Below are positions 1 through 8,848 of a DNA stretch of 64,000 nucleotides, piece after piece. The DNA lies in the NCBI RefSeq assembly GCF_017315705.1, contig NZ_JAFLRF010000020.1, positions 51,142 through 115,141 of the forward strand, written 5' to 3'. The notes under the pieces were generated by a model. That model was not told the origin of the DNA. It saw nothing but the letters and a program-made list of their open reading frames with translations, and made no database searches. Position numbers and translations under genes: made by a program. Source of the stretch: Trinickia mobilis. Lineage in GTDB: Bacteria; Pseudomonadota; Gammaproteobacteria; Burkholderiales; Burkholderiaceae. Each line of letters begins with the position of its first letter. Positions within the stretch are counted from its first letter, which is position 1.

Positions 1-433
1 CGACCCGTTGATCGACGAAATCCTGACGACAAATGTACGAGGCCCGTTTGCCGCGATTCGCGCGTTTCGGCACGCGCTGGCTGCTAACGGCGATGGCCTT
101 GTCGTTAACGTGTCGTCGATTGCGGCACAGACAGCAGTGGGCAGCAATGTGATCTATTGCGCGTCAAAGGCAGCGGTCGACAACATGACCCGGTCTCTGG
201 CGCGGGCGCTGGCGCCGCAAATCCGCGTCGTATCGATCGCGCCGGGCCTCGTCGACACAGAGTTTGTGAAGTCGATGGATGTCGACTGGCGGGACGGCCA
301 AGCGGCGAAGACGCCGTTGGGGCGCCTCGCGTACCCCGCGGAAATTGCCGATGCTGTGATCGCGGCGGCAACGCTGCTGCGCTTCTCGACCGGCACGGTC
401 ATCGCTGTAGACGGCGGCCGCCCCCTCTTGTAG
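1..433 (+). CDS. SDR family oxidoreductase, 3' part (5' end outside window)
   Basis: The reading frame is open to the left edge, so only the C-terminal part of a short-chain dehydrogenase/reductase is present; the TTG at position 8 is not the real start. The fragment carries the central N-V-x-G-x-F helix, the VNVSS strand with the catalytic Ser, the YCASK catalytic Y-x3-K motif and the SIAPGLVDT loop after it, and it ends in the usual AVDGG of this family. It is probably an NAD(P)-dependent alcohol or sugar dehydrogenase. It lies 53 bp before a sugar ABC importer on the same strand, so it probably oxidises the imported compound. The substrate cannot be told from this fragment. Confidence 0.85.
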   Translation, partial: DPLIDEILTTNVRGPFAAIRAFRHALAANGDGLVVNVSSIAAQTAVGSNVIYCASKAAVDNMTRSLARALAPQIRVVSIAPGLVDTEFVKSMDVDWRDGQAAKTPLGRLAYPAEIADAVIAAATLLRFSTGTVIAVDGGRPLL

Positions 434-486
434 GTACCCGTAATTCGGTCGTTGCGGATGGGGCCGGATAACGGAGTCAGGAGACG

Positions 487-2025
487 ATGATGGAAGTAAA
501 AGACGGGCGGGACCTGCTGGAATTGAGCGATCTACGAAAGTCGTACGGGCCGACGATTGCTGTTGGTGGCGTAAGCTTCTCGATCCGCCGAGGCGAAGTG
601 CATGCGCTTCTGGGCGAAAACGGTGCCGGCAAGTCGACGCTGGTCAAGATCCTGAGCGGTGTCGTGCCGGCTGACACCGGCTCCATGACGTTGAACGGCA
701 CCTTGTATCAGCCGGCTTCGATCCTCGATGCGCGCGCAGGAGGCGTATCTACTGCGTTTCAGGAGCACAGTCTGCTGACTAACCTGACCGTGGCCGAAAA
801 TCTCGCGTTGCCGACACTGAAAAAAGGCATGGCTCGGCTGGTCTCCCGACGCGAGAACGATCAGGCTGCCGAGGCGATCTTGCACGAGTATGACCTGGAG
901 CATTTCGATCCGCGCACGGTGGTATCGGCGCTCACGCTCGCCGACCGGCAACGGTTAGAGATAGTACGGGCCCTGAGCAAGCGTCCGAAGCTCCTGATCC
1001 TTGATGAGCCGACAGCGGTACTTGCTTCGACTGACTGGCTGTTTGCGCTGATTCGCGCGGAAATCGCGCGGGGTACCTCTGTCCTCTACATTTCGCACCG
1101 CCTCAATGAAATCCGTGAACTGTGCACACGCGGTACTGTCCTGCGCAGCGGCAAGAGCGTTGCTACGACCGAGCTCAAGGACACCGACGATGCAGCCATC
1201 TTCGAAATGATGGTCGGCAGCCGGATCGCATCGTTCACGCGTGACCGCGTTGCCATCGACGCCAGCGCCGAGCCCAGGCTGCATGTCAGCGATCTCAGCG
1301 CGGGCATGGTGCGCAACGTTGGATTCAGCGTACCGGCGGGTTCCGTCGTCGGCGTCGCCGGGCTCGACGGACAAGGACAGGCCGACCTGTTTCATGCGTT
1401 GTTCGGACTCAAGCCGCTTCAGTCAGGCGAAGTCAAGATCGATGGCAAGGCGGTCCGGATCAAATCACCGGCGCACGCGCTGCGCGCTGGCATTGAAGTA
1501 TCTCTCCTTCCTGAAGAGCGAAAGACACAAGGCATCTTTCCAACGCTTTCTGTACAGAAGAACATAACCCTCAGTGCGTTACGGCGTATTTCGTCGCTAG
1601 GTGTAGTGCGCGGCCAGCGCGACGCCGCGCTCGCGCGCAAGGTCGCTGAACAAGTCGATCTTCAGGAGCGTTACGTGAGCTTCCAGATCGGCGAGCTTTC
1701 TGGCGGAAATCAGCAAAAGGCGTTGCTCGGCCGCGTTCTCACGACGGGTGCCCGAACCCTGCTTCTTTTCGATCCGACGCGTGGCGTTGACGTCGGGACC
1801 AAGCAGGCCATCTACAAGGTGATCCAGGAATATGCGAGGGGCGGCGGCGCAGTCTTGATGTACTCATCGGAGCTGTCCGAACTCGTCCAGCTTTGCGATG
1901 AATGTCTGGTCATCTACGGTGGCCGGATTGTCAGCCGGCTGGAAGGGGAGCGGCTCGACGAAAAGGCAATCATCGCCGCGGCGACAGGACACCATGAAGA
2001 CTCCTCAGTGAGGGCGGCAGCATGA
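487..2025 (+). CDS. Sugar ABC importer ATPase (RbsA/MglA type, two NBDs)
   Basis: Fused double nucleotide-binding protein of 512 aa, the normal length for the ribose/galactose importer family, energising uptake at the inner membrane. NBD1 has a clear Walker A (GENGAGKS, residues 43-50) and Walker B with LILDEPT, but a weak signature (SALTLADRQR). NBD2 has the degenerate Walker A usual for this family (GLDGQGQAD) and a full LSGGNQQK signature. Its Walker B reads LLFDPTRGVDVG, so the catalytic Glu after the Asp is absent. A Shine-Dalgarno AGGAG precedes the ATG at 487; ATG 490 is equally possible. The stop overlaps the next ATG (ATGA), so translation is coupled to the permease. Confidence 0.93.
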   Translation: MMEVKDGRDLLELSDLRKSYGPTIAVGGVSFSIRRGEVHALLGENGAGKSTLVKILSGVVPADTGSMTLNGTLYQPASILDARAGGVSTAFQEHSLLTNLTVAENLALPTLKKGMARLVSRRENDQAAEAILHEYDLEHFDPRTVVSALTLADRQRLEIVRALSKRPKLLILDEPTAVLASTDWLFALIRAEIARGTSVLYISHRLNEIRELCTRGTVLRSGKSVATTELKDTDDAAIFEMMVGSRIASFTRDRVAIDASAEPRLHVSDLSAGMVRNVGFSVPAGSVVGVAGLDGQGQADLFHALFGLKPLQSGEVKIDGKAVRIKSPAHALRAGIEVSLLPEERKTQGIFPTLSVQKNITLSALRRISSLGVVRGQRDAALARKVAEQVDLQERYVSFQIGELSGGNQQKALLGRVLTTGARTLLLFDPTRGVDVGTKQAIYKVIQEYARGGGAVLMYSSELSELVQLCDECLVIYGGRIVSRLEGERLDEKAIIAAATGHHEDSSVRAAA

Positions 2026-2999
2026 CAACCCCAATCGGCCGCAAACGCCTCCGGTTGCAAGGTGTGCTTTCAAACGGCGTGACGATCGTCTCGTTGCTTT
2101 ACTTGATCCTCTACGCGCTCTATGTGCGTACGGAGGCGGGCGCGCTTAGTGTGTCGTCGTTCAACGATCTGGTCAACAACGCTATCCCGCTCGCGATCGC
2201 GGCGGCCGGCGGTACGCTCGTCATACTGTTGCGAGGCTTCGATTTGTCGGTGGCGGGGGTCCTGTCGCTCGTCAACGTGGTGCTCGCATCCTATCCGCTA
2301 CCCGGTCCGTGGGGAGCGCTTGTCAGCCTCGTTCTGGCGCTAGGCATCGGCGCGCTGGTCGGCCTGTGTAACGGGGTACTTGTGGCGTACGGCGGCTTCC
2401 AGTCGATTGCCGTGACGCTCGCGATGATGATTCTGACCCGAGGTCTTGCGCTCGTCGTTCTTGATGCGCCCGGTGGCAGCGTCTCCGATTGGATTAGTGG
2501 GACGCTTACCGACACGCTATGGGGCGTTATCCCCACGTCAGGACTGTTCGCGATAGCTGTTGCCGTGCTGTGGGCGATCTTTCGCAGAACTGATACCGGT
2601 GTCGCCCTGTATGCGGTTGGTAAAGATGAGACGGCTGCGGCTCTCTCGGGCATCAACGTGAAGAAAACCCGATGCATCGCTTTCACGCTGGCCGGGATGC
2701 TTTATGGCCTGGCAGGCTTCATGCTGTCGGCGCAGACCGCCTCAGGCAATCCCAATGCGGGGAACACGCTGCTGCTGTTGACCTTCGCGTCAATCGCGCT
2801 CGGCGGCACTGCGTTTACCGGCGGTCAGGGCGGACTGTACGGCAGCATGATAGGGGCGGGCGCGCTGATGCTGCTTCAAAAGGTGCTGTTTTCGTCGGGC
2901 GTCGAATCCTTTTACATCGGCTTGTTCCAAGGTCTCGTAATGATTGCAGCGGTCATATTCATGAGTGTCGTGAGCCGGCTCGCGGGCAGGAGTCGTTGA
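2022..2999 (+). CDS. Sugar ABC importer permease (RbsC type), first of two
   Basis: Hydrophobic protein of 325 aa with eight to ten membrane segments, belonging to the ribose/xylose/arabinose permease family. It shows the LLRGFDLSVAG segment near residue 75 and the GGTAFTGGQGG motif near residue 265, both typical of RbsC-like subunits (consensus GIDLSVG and GG-SL-GG-G). It starts at an ATGA overlap with the ATPase gene and is followed after 1 bp by a second permease gene, so the importer probably works as a permease heterodimer. The substrate is set by the binding protein downstream. Confidence 0.92.
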   Translation: MTTPIGRKRLRLQGVLSNGVTIVSLLYLILYALYVRTEAGALSVSSFNDLVNNAIPLAIAAAGGTLVILLRGFDLSVAGVLSLVNVVLASYPLPGPWGALVSLVLALGIGALVGLCNGVLVAYGGFQSIAVTLAMMILTRGLALVVLDAPGGSVSDWISGTLTDTLWGVIPTSGLFAIAVAVLWAIFRRTDTGVALYAVGKDETAAALSGINVKKTRCIAFTLAGMLYGLAGFMLSAQTASGNPNAGNTLLLLTFASIALGGTAFTGGQGGLYGSMIGAGALMLLQKVLFSSGVESFYIGLFQGLVMIAAVIFMSVVSRLAGRSR

Positions 3000-3000
3000 A

Positions 3001-4065
3001 ATGCGTCAATCCCACATCCGTACCCAGCAGCAAGACGTCGAACGGCCCGATAGCCTCGCCCGGCAGTCGGACGAGCGTGGATCGATACGAATCCAGCGCG
3101 AAACCATTGGTGCGGTCGTGGTCTACCTAGCCTGCATCATTGCACTATTGCTGTCGAAGCTGATCAATCCTGAGTTCGGCAGCTTGCAACAGTTGCAGAC
3201 CATCGTGATGCTGGCGTCGTTTTTGATTGTCTGTTCGTTTGGTCAAGGGCTCACGATACTGATCGGTGGCCTTGACCTGTCGGTGCCGTCTTTAATTACC
3301 CTTGGCGGTGTCTTGACGGCCTCGTGGATGGGCGGCACATCGCCAGATGCCGGCGCATGGTGGCAGATTCCGGTGATTCTCGCCGTGTGTGCATGCGCGG
3401 GCGCATTCAATGGCGTCGGCATCGTTTTCTGCAAGGTCCCGCCGTTCATCATGACCCTGGCCTCAGGCATCGTCGTCTACAGCCTTTGCCTGGGCGCAAC
3501 GGGTGGCAGCCCTAGCGGTGCGTCGCCACATGCGCTTAGCGCGTTGATGAGCGGAAGACTGGGCGGCATGCCGATCATCACGTTCTTCACTATTGCGTTC
3601 TGTGTGCTTGCAGTCTTGATTCAGGGAAAGACGACCTTCGGCCGAAGCCTCTACGCTCTCGGAAGCAATCCCGTCGCGGCTCACATTGCCGGTATCCGCG
3701 TCGACCGCGTCACGATCTTGACCTATGTCGCGTCAGCCGCGCTCGCCGGGTTCACGGGAATGATGCTGGTGGGCTATTCGAACGGTGCGACTCTTCGAAT
3801 GGGCGAGTCCTACTTACTGCCGTCGATCGCAGCAGTGGTGATCGGCGGATCGTCAATCCTGGGTGGTCGCGGCGCCTTCATCGGGACCATCGGCGGGGCG
3901 ATCCTGCTGACGATCCTCGACATGATTATCACGTCTCTCGGACTCGCGCAGGGATGGCGCACGATGATCGAGGGCGCTCTGATTCTCGCAGCGGTCGTGC
4001 TGCAGCACGAGAAGGCGCTGGACACCGTTCGGACGGCGCTGCGCGGCAAGCGTGGTGCCCAGTAG
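3001..4065 (+). CDS. Sugar ABC importer permease (RbsC type), second of two
   Basis: Second permease of the same importer, 354 aa. A hydrophilic N-terminal tail of about 35 residues, rich in Gln, Arg and Asp, precedes the membrane core. Family motifs are ILIGGLDLSVPSL (near residue 85) and VVIGGSSILGGRGAF (near residue 280). Start ATG 3001 lies 1 bp after the previous stop. Two different permeases with one double ATPase is a common arrangement for pentose-like and polyol-like substrates in Burkholderiaceae. Confidence 0.92.
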   Translation: MRQSHIRTQQQDVERPDSLARQSDERGSIRIQRETIGAVVVYLACIIALLLSKLINPEFGSLQQLQTIVMLASFLIVCSFGQGLTILIGGLDLSVPSLITLGGVLTASWMGGTSPDAGAWWQIPVILAVCACAGAFNGVGIVFCKVPPFIMTLASGIVVYSLCLGATGGSPSGASPHALSALMSGRLGGMPIITFFTIAFCVLAVLIQGKTTFGRSLYALGSNPVAAHIAGIRVDRVTILTYVASAALAGFTGMMLVGYSNGATLRMGESYLLPSIAAVVIGGSSILGGRGAFIGTIGGAILLTILDMIITSLGLAQGWRTMIEGALILAAVVLQHEKALDTVRTALRGKRGAQ

Positions 4066-4105
4066 GGCATTAAGGCATTTCTTTGATAAGCAAGGAGACA
4101 CATAA

Positions 4106-5350
4106 ATGAAGAGCTTTAAATTGTTGCGTCGCTATGTCGGTGGCGCAGCATTGGCCACAGGGATGGTATTGCTGGGCGCACAGGCAATCTCGACTGTTCA
4201 TGCTCAAGCCGCGCCGAAGAAGGACAAGTATCTGATCTATCTCAGCCTGAGTTACAGCGGCAACGCGTGGCAGTCGGAGGCCGCGAATATCGTCAAGGCG
4301 CTGGCGAAGACGCCTCCGTATGACAAGGAAGTCGAATTGAGGGAGGTGATTTCCGGCACAGACGTTCAGTCACAGATCTCGGCATATGAAAGCATGATCG
4401 CGGCGCACGCTGACGGTGTCATCAGCTTCCCGATCTCTCCTACAGCGCTTAATCGCGTCGTAAAGCGCGGTTGTGAAAGAGGCACGGCCTTTTTCATGTA
4501 CGACGCAACCGTGACCGAACCGTGCGCCTATAACGTCAGCTATATCACGGCGGGCTTCGGCGAAAACACTGCGCAGGCACTCGCCAACGAGTTGCATGGA
4601 AAGGGAAACATCTTCATGAGTCGCGGCGTTCCGGGCAACTCCGTCGATAAACGCCACTACGATGGCGCGATGAGCGTCTTTAAAAAGTATCCCGGAATCA
4701 AGGTGGTCGCCGAGTACTACGGGTATTGGGATGATCGTACAACGCAGCAGGAGACCGCAAAGGCACTTGCAGCTCACCCTGACGTAGACGGAATCTGGGC
4801 GGAATTGGGGGAAGACGGCGCGGTGAAGGCGTTGGTGGCCGCCGGCAAGAAGCTGGTACCCGTGACCGGTGAAGACTCGAATGGATTCCGGCTCGCACTG
4901 GCCAACCAGGACATGCGTGCGAAAGGCCTGCAGGGTGTTTCGTCGGGCTCTCCCCCGGCGACTGCGGGCTTCGCATTCAAGCTGATGATGGAAATGCTTC
5001 AGGGCAAGCGCAAGCTCGACACCCACAACATCCAGTACCCGTTGCCTTGGGTGCCGGCAGAGAAGGTGAAGATTTGCTCCGGTGATCGGCCAGAGGGCGG
5101 GTGTAACACCTTTCCTGCCAGCAAGGTGGCGGATTCGTTCGTGACTGAGGTGTTCAATTCGCACCTGCTTCCCGAGTTGTCGCTGGACTCTGCGTTGAAC
5201 GGGACGCCGACGCCGGGCCAGACGATCCAGCCTTTGCCGGCGGACGCGGTAGTGAAGGCGCCCGACCAGCCGGGGATCAACTGCCAGCAGTGCTCACTTC
5301 CGGCGGACGCGTATCAGCCCACCCATATCCAGCCTTTGGCGTATAAATAG
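4106..5350 (+). CDS. Periplasmic sugar-binding protein of ABC importer
   Basis: Family 1-type (RbsB-like) solute-binding protein of 414 aa, longer than the usual 310-340. A signal peptide is clear: Lys/Arg-rich start, hydrophobic core and a cleavage site near VHAQA (about residue 35). The mature part has the YLSLSYSGNAWQ opening and SPTALNRVVKRG ligand-pocket strands of the fold. Six Cys occur in pairs (KRGCERG/EPCAYN, KICSGD/GGCNTF, NCQQC), which suggests disulphides in the periplasm; the last pair sits in a C-terminal tail beyond the normal domain. A strong Shine-Dalgarno (AAGGAG) precedes ATG 4106. It is last of the transporter genes and is followed by a stem-loop. Confidence 0.9.
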   Translation: MKSFKLLRRYVGGAALATGMVLLGAQAISTVHAQAAPKKDKYLIYLSLSYSGNAWQSEAANIVKALAKTPPYDKEVELREVISGTDVQSQISAYESMIAAHADGVISFPISPTALNRVVKRGCERGTAFFMYDATVTEPCAYNVSYITAGFGENTAQALANELHGKGNIFMSRGVPGNSVDKRHYDGAMSVFKKYPGIKVVAEYYGYWDDRTTQQETAKALAAHPDVDGIWAELGEDGAVKALVAAGKKLVPVTGEDSNGFRLALANQDMRAKGLQGVSSGSPPATAGFAFKLMMEMLQGKRKLDTHNIQYPLPWVPAEKVKICSGDRPEGGCNTFPASKVADSFVTEVFNSHLLPELSLDSALNGTPTPGQTIQPLPADAVVKAPDQPGINCQQCSLPADAYQPTHIQPLAYK

Positions 5351-5362
5351 GGCAATGTTACA

Positions 5363-5385
5363 GACCGGCGCCCAAGTCGCCGGTC
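5363..5385 (+). other. Intergenic stem-loop after binding-protein gene
   Basis: A perfect 8-bp inverted repeat GACCGGCG/CGCCGGTC with a 7-nt loop lies 13 nt after the binding-protein stop. No T-run follows, so it is probably not a full terminator. It may be an mRNA-stabilising or attenuating hairpin that raises binding-protein mRNA over the genes downstream, as in other importer operons (inference). Confidence 0.5.
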
Positions 5386-5405
5386 GGACGATTTAAGAGG
5401 GACGT

Positions 5406-5981
5406 ATGGATCTGGAAGCTTCGGAAATTAGCGCATTCTGCATGCCGTTGGTGCACGAGTATGGCTGCGATGCCTTGGACATACCGCCGGACGATCTCGA
5501 CCCGCAAGCTGACATTAGCACGACCCGCGACGACCTGATCGCGTACGCGATCACGTTGCGGCCGCACTACGACCGGGCCAACCGCGTCATCGGGCAACTC
5601 GCGGGGCTTTTCATACTGGCGCAGGCTCGCGGCCGTTTCGAGGCTGATTATGATGCCGTCGCGACGTGCATCGAACAGGCCGCGGCGTGCGTCGATGCAA
5701 TTGCCGGAATTCGGCCGCCGCCTTTGGCGAAGCGTCAGTACTGGTGCATCAGCCGCGCGGTTGCGTTGGTCAACGGCGTCACCGCTGAATTTGCGGCGTC
5801 AACACGCGATCCAGCACAGGTTCGGGAATATGTTGGCCGCTGGAACGAGCAGCTAAGGCGAGCGAATGCGCTTATACGATGGGCTTCTGAGCGGTCTTTG
5901 GGCTTGAGCCCTATCGACCTCGGTCAGGCATGCTGCAATTGCGGTTCCGCATCACGCGCGACAACGGCTATTAAAGACTAG
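5406..5981 (+). CDS. Unknown 191-aa protein in the importer operon
   Basis: I do not recognise this protein. It is soluble and mostly helical by composition, with no signal peptide or membrane segment. It opens with an acidic stretch (residues 1-40) followed by a helical domain rich in Ala, Arg and Cys (CIEQAAACVDAIAG near residue 95), and ends with an ACCNCGSAS segment that could hold a metal or be redox active. It has an AAGAGGGA ribosome site before ATG 5406 and lies between the binding protein and the lactonase-like gene on the same strand. Its place suggests an accessory role in handling the same substrate; no function is assigned. Confidence 0.6.
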   Translation: MDLEASEISAFCMPLVHEYGCDALDIPPDDLDPQADISTTRDDLIAYAITLRPHYDRANRVIGQLAGLFILAQARGRFEADYDAVATCIEQAAACVDAIAGIRPPPLAKRQYWCISRAVALVNGVTAEFAASTRDPAQVREYVGRWNEQLRRANALIRWASERSLGLSPIDLGQACCNCGSASRATTAIKD

Positions 5982-6003
5982 GGAAACGGATCAGGAGATG
6001 GGA

Positions 6004-6897
6004 ATGGATAGTAAATACTCCATATGGGTGCTCGAGTATTCCTATGTCAAGGACTACCACCTCAGCGGCATCATCTATGGCGCTCATAACCAAGGATACA
6101 GGAAGCTTCCGTACTGCTATGCTTTGATCAAGGGGCAGGGACATGTGGCCATGGTTGACGTCGGCTACAACCAACACGACTATGGCGCAGTGCTCAGCGA
6201 GAGGTTCAGCGTGGAGAACTGGCATTCGCCGCGCGAAGTGCTCGCCGAATGCGGCGTGGCACCCGAGGACGTCGATACAGTCTTCATCACGCACGCCCAT
6301 TTCGATCATCTCGGCAATACCGATCAATTCCCGAACGCGACGTTCTACATTCAGGAGCGTGAGCTCAGCAAGTGGATATGGGCTTTGTCTCTTCCAGATC
6401 GGATGCGCTGGATGATGGGGGCGGTGGACCCATCCGACATCCTGCGTGCGGTCGAACTCGCGAGGCAGGGGCGGTTGGTTATCGTAGATGGCGATCGCGA
6501 AGACGTCCTTCCCGGAATCGACCTGCATGCCGCCTTCGACAGCCATACATACGGTAGCCAATGGATTCATATTCGCAATGACGGCATGCAGCAGTCACAG
6601 GACGGCTGGGTCCTTGCGGGAGACCTGGTCTACGTGTACGAGAACCTGGGAAGCAGCGGGGGCGCCGTGGGCGGTGACAAGATGTACAACCCGGTCGGAC
6701 TCGCCGTGGGTAGCCAGACAAATCTCGTTTTGACCACGGAAGCGATGATGAAGTCGGTCAACTATGAAGTGAAACGAGTCGTCCCAGTCCACGAAGAGCG
6801 GTTAAAGGATATGTTCCCGTCACGAATCACACAACACGACCTGCGCGTCAGCGAAATCTGTCTGGCTGCGGACCAATCTTCCGTGGTGACTCGATAA
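6004..6897 (+). CDS. Metallo-beta-lactamase-fold hydrolase, lactonase-like
   Basis: About 297 aa of the N-acyl-homoserine-lactonase-like group of the MBL fold. Counting from ATG 6004, the metal motif H-x-H-x-D-H reads H97-A-H99-F-D101-H102, followed later by the SHTYGSQ segment, the bridging Asp in VLAGDLVY and a last His in VPVHEE, so a dinuclear Zn site looks complete. ATG 6004 is chosen over ATG 5998 because AGGAG at 5993-5997 is 6 nt from 6004 but touches 5998. Family members open lactones or esters. Between an SDR and a 3-hydroxy-acid dehydrogenase in a sugar-importer operon, hydrolysis of an aldonolactone fits better than quorum quenching (inference). Confidence 0.85.
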   Translation: MDSKYSIWVLEYSYVKDYHLSGIIYGAHNQGYRKLPYCYALIKGQGHVAMVDVGYNQHDYGAVLSERFSVENWHSPREVLAECGVAPEDVDTVFITHAHFDHLGNTDQFPNATFYIQERELSKWIWALSLPDRMRWMMGAVDPSDILRAVELARQGRLVIVDGDREDVLPGIDLHAAFDSHTYGSQWIHIRNDGMQQSQDGWVLAGDLVYVYENLGSSGGAVGGDKMYNPVGLAVGSQTNLVLTTEAMMKSVNYEVKRVVPVHEERLKDMFPSRITQHDLRVSEICLAADQSSVVTR

Positions 6898-7859
6898 TGA
6901 GCGCTATCGAACTCGTGGGCGGCAGGCCGGTTGCAATCGTCGGAGCGGGCCTGGTCGGTGCGGGATGGGCCATAGCATTCGCGCGCGCGGGACTGACAGT
7001 GCGCATCTACGATTCGAATCAGGACACGGCCGATGCATCGCTTCCATGGGCTGCCGAACAGTTGGAAGCGCTCCATAAGCATGGCCTGCTCGGCGACGCT
7101 CCTGACACTGTCAAGCGGCGCCTGACTGTAGTCCAGACGCTTGAAGCGGGGCTCGACGGCTGCGCGTATGTACAGGAATCGGTGCTCGAACGCGTGGACG
7201 TGAAACGTAAGGTGATGCTCGAGATTGAACGGCTGGCAGCGGATGATCTCATCGTCGGCAGTTCAAGCTCGGGGATTGCCGCCTCTGCATTTGCCAACGA
7301 CCTGACCATTTCGCCGCGTGTACTCATTGCTCACCCAGTCAACCCCCCTTACCTGGTTCCTGTTGTCGAGATCGTCCCGTCGACCCAGACTTCCCCGCAA
7401 GCGGTGATTTTCGTCGACGCGCTGATGCAAGCGATCGGGCAGAGCGTCGTGCATGTTCGCAAGGAAATAGAGGGCTTTGTGTTAAACCGTCTGCAGGCCG
7501 TGCTCCTGCGCGAAGCATGGGCCCTGGTTCGCGATGGCGTCGCTAGCTGCGAGGACGTCGACAAGACGGTGCGCGATGGCTTGGGCTGGCGATGGTCCTT
7601 TATGGGCCCATTCGAAACGATTGACTTAAATGCCCCAGGAGGGGTGGCCGATTACGCGGCCCGTCTTGGGTCGCTCTACTATTCGATCGCGAAATCGCGC
7701 ACCGGTGAGGGACCATGGGAACCCGAGCTGGTCACGCGCGTGGAGGCGGAGCGCAGGCAGTATCTCCCGGCGACCGAATTGGCTAGCCGGCGAGCGTGGC
7801 GTGATGATCGCCTGATGAGCTTTGCTGCTATCCGGTCGAGATCGGGAAGCCACGAATAA
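6897..7859 (+). CDS. 3-hydroxyacyl-CoA dehydrogenase family protein (lambda-crystallin type)
   Basis: 320-aa NAD-dependent dehydrogenase. An N-terminal Rossmann domain has GAGLVGAGW, and the HPVNPPYLVPVVEIVP segment holds the catalytic His of this family. The SSSSG segment before it and the C-terminal helical domain (GLGWRWSFMGPFET) are typical of the lambda-crystallin/L-gulonate 3-dehydrogenase/carnitine dehydrogenase branch, which oxidises free 3-hydroxy acids rather than CoA esters. Its ATG overlaps the preceding stop by 1 base, so it is translationally coupled to the lactonase-like gene. Hydrolysis of a lactone followed by C3 oxidation of the acid is a sensible sequence. It converges with the otn operon. 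Confidence 0.88.
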   Translation: MSAIELVGGRPVAIVGAGLVGAGWAIAFARAGLTVRIYDSNQDTADASLPWAAEQLEALHKHGLLGDAPDTVKRRLTVVQTLEAGLDGCAYVQESVLERVDVKRKVMLEIERLAADDLIVGSSSSGIAASAFANDLTISPRVLIAHPVNPPYLVPVVEIVPSTQTSPQAVIFVDALMQAIGQSVVHVRKEIEGFVLNRLQAVLLREAWALVRDGVASCEDVDKTVRDGLGWRWSFMGPFETIDLNAPGGVADYAARLGSLYYSIAKSRTGEGPWEPELVTRVEAERRQYLPATELASRRAWRDDRLMSFAAIRSRSGSHE

Positions 7860-7944
7860 AGGTTGCCGCTCCGTACGAGCACATCTGCCAGGCACACTCT
7901 CTTGACCGCCCGACAGGGCGACCGCGCTCTCGGTTGTCAATGCC

Positions 7945-8721
7945 TCAAAGCCACTCGTTCAGCCACCCCAAGCCGCTCGTGGTGTCGCGCCTCGGAATGT
8001 ATTCGCAACCGATCCAGCCGTCGTAACCGAGCGTATCGATCAGCCTGAGCAAATACGGATAGTTCACTTCGCCGTCGTCCGGTTCGTGGCGCTCCGGTAC
8101 GCCGGCGATCTGAATATGACCGATGTCCGCGATCATCTGCTTGAGCTTCATTGCAAGGTCGCCTTCGACGATCTGGCAGTGATACAGATCGAATTGCACT
8201 TTCAGATTGGGTGCGCCGACCTCGCGGCAGATCTGCTGCGCGTCGCCTTGCCGATTGAGGAAATAGCCCGGCATGTCGCGCATGTTGATCGGCTCGATCA
8301 CCACCGTCAGGCCGTGCGCGGCCGCCTGCGAGGCCGCATAGGAGAGACTTTTCAGATAGACGTCGCGATGGCGCGCGCGATCGTCGGCCACGCCCAGCAG
8401 CCCCGCCATAATGTGAATCTTCTCGTTGCCGAGCGCATGCGCATAGCGCAGCGCGGTTTCGACGCCGCGCCGGAATTCGTCTTCGCGGCCGGGCAGCGAC
8501 GCAATCCCACGTTCCCCTTTGGCCCAGTCGCCCGGCGGCCCGTTGAAGAGCGCCTGAGTGAGGCCGTGTTGCTTCAGGCGTGCGGCGAGTTCGTCCGCAG
8601 GGTAATCGTACGGAAACAGGTATTCCACCCCCTTGAAGCCGTCAGCTGCGGCGGCGCCGAAACGGTCGAGGAACTCGTGTTCCCGGTACATCATCGTCAG
8701 ATTGGCAGCAAAGCGTGGCAT
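7945..8721 (-). CDS. otnI: 2-oxo-tetronate isomerase (hydroxypyruvate isomerase family)
   Basis: 258-aa TIM-barrel isomerase of the Hyi/xylose-isomerase-like family. The start [12 protein letters not shown], the [11 protein letters not shown] segment and the [17 protein letters not shown] stretch match OtnI as I recall it from Cupriavidus/Ralstonia; the metal Glu lies in VVIEPIN and a second in GCEYIPR. OtnI converts 2-oxo-tetronate to 3-oxo-tetronate, here after DenD. It is the last gene of the denD-otnK-otnC-otnI order, with a 127-bp gap after otnC. Generic hydroxypyruvate isomerase is the alternative name, but the neighbours favour OtnI. Confidence 0.88.
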   Translation of the reverse strand: MPRFAANLTMMYREHEFLDRFGAAAADGFKGVEYLFPYDYPADELAARLKQHGLTQALFNGPPGDWAKGERGIASLPGREDEFRRGVETALRYAHALGNEKIHIMAGLLGVADDRARHRDVYLKSLSYAASQAAAHGLTVVIEPINMRDMPGYFLNRQGDAQQICREVGAPNLKVQFDLYHCQIVEGDLAMKLKQMIADIGHIQIAGVPERHEPDDGEVNYPYLLRLIDTLGYDGWIGCEYIPRRDTTSGLGWLNEWL

Positions 8722-8848
8722 GGTTGTCTAGGTCCGAATGTTGAGAAAGGCGTGCGCCAGCTCGAGTTAGACAGTTGATCTGTGCTTGAGCCGGGCGTGC
8801 GCGGTAAACGTTGTTTGCGCTGCTCGCGTGGTTTGCGCAACGCGCATT

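Noticed and set aside
6004..6897. Quorum-quenching acyl-homoserine lactonase
   Set aside because: The fold and metal motif allow it, but the gene is translationally coupled to sugar-acid genes, and no quorum-sensing genes lie nearby.
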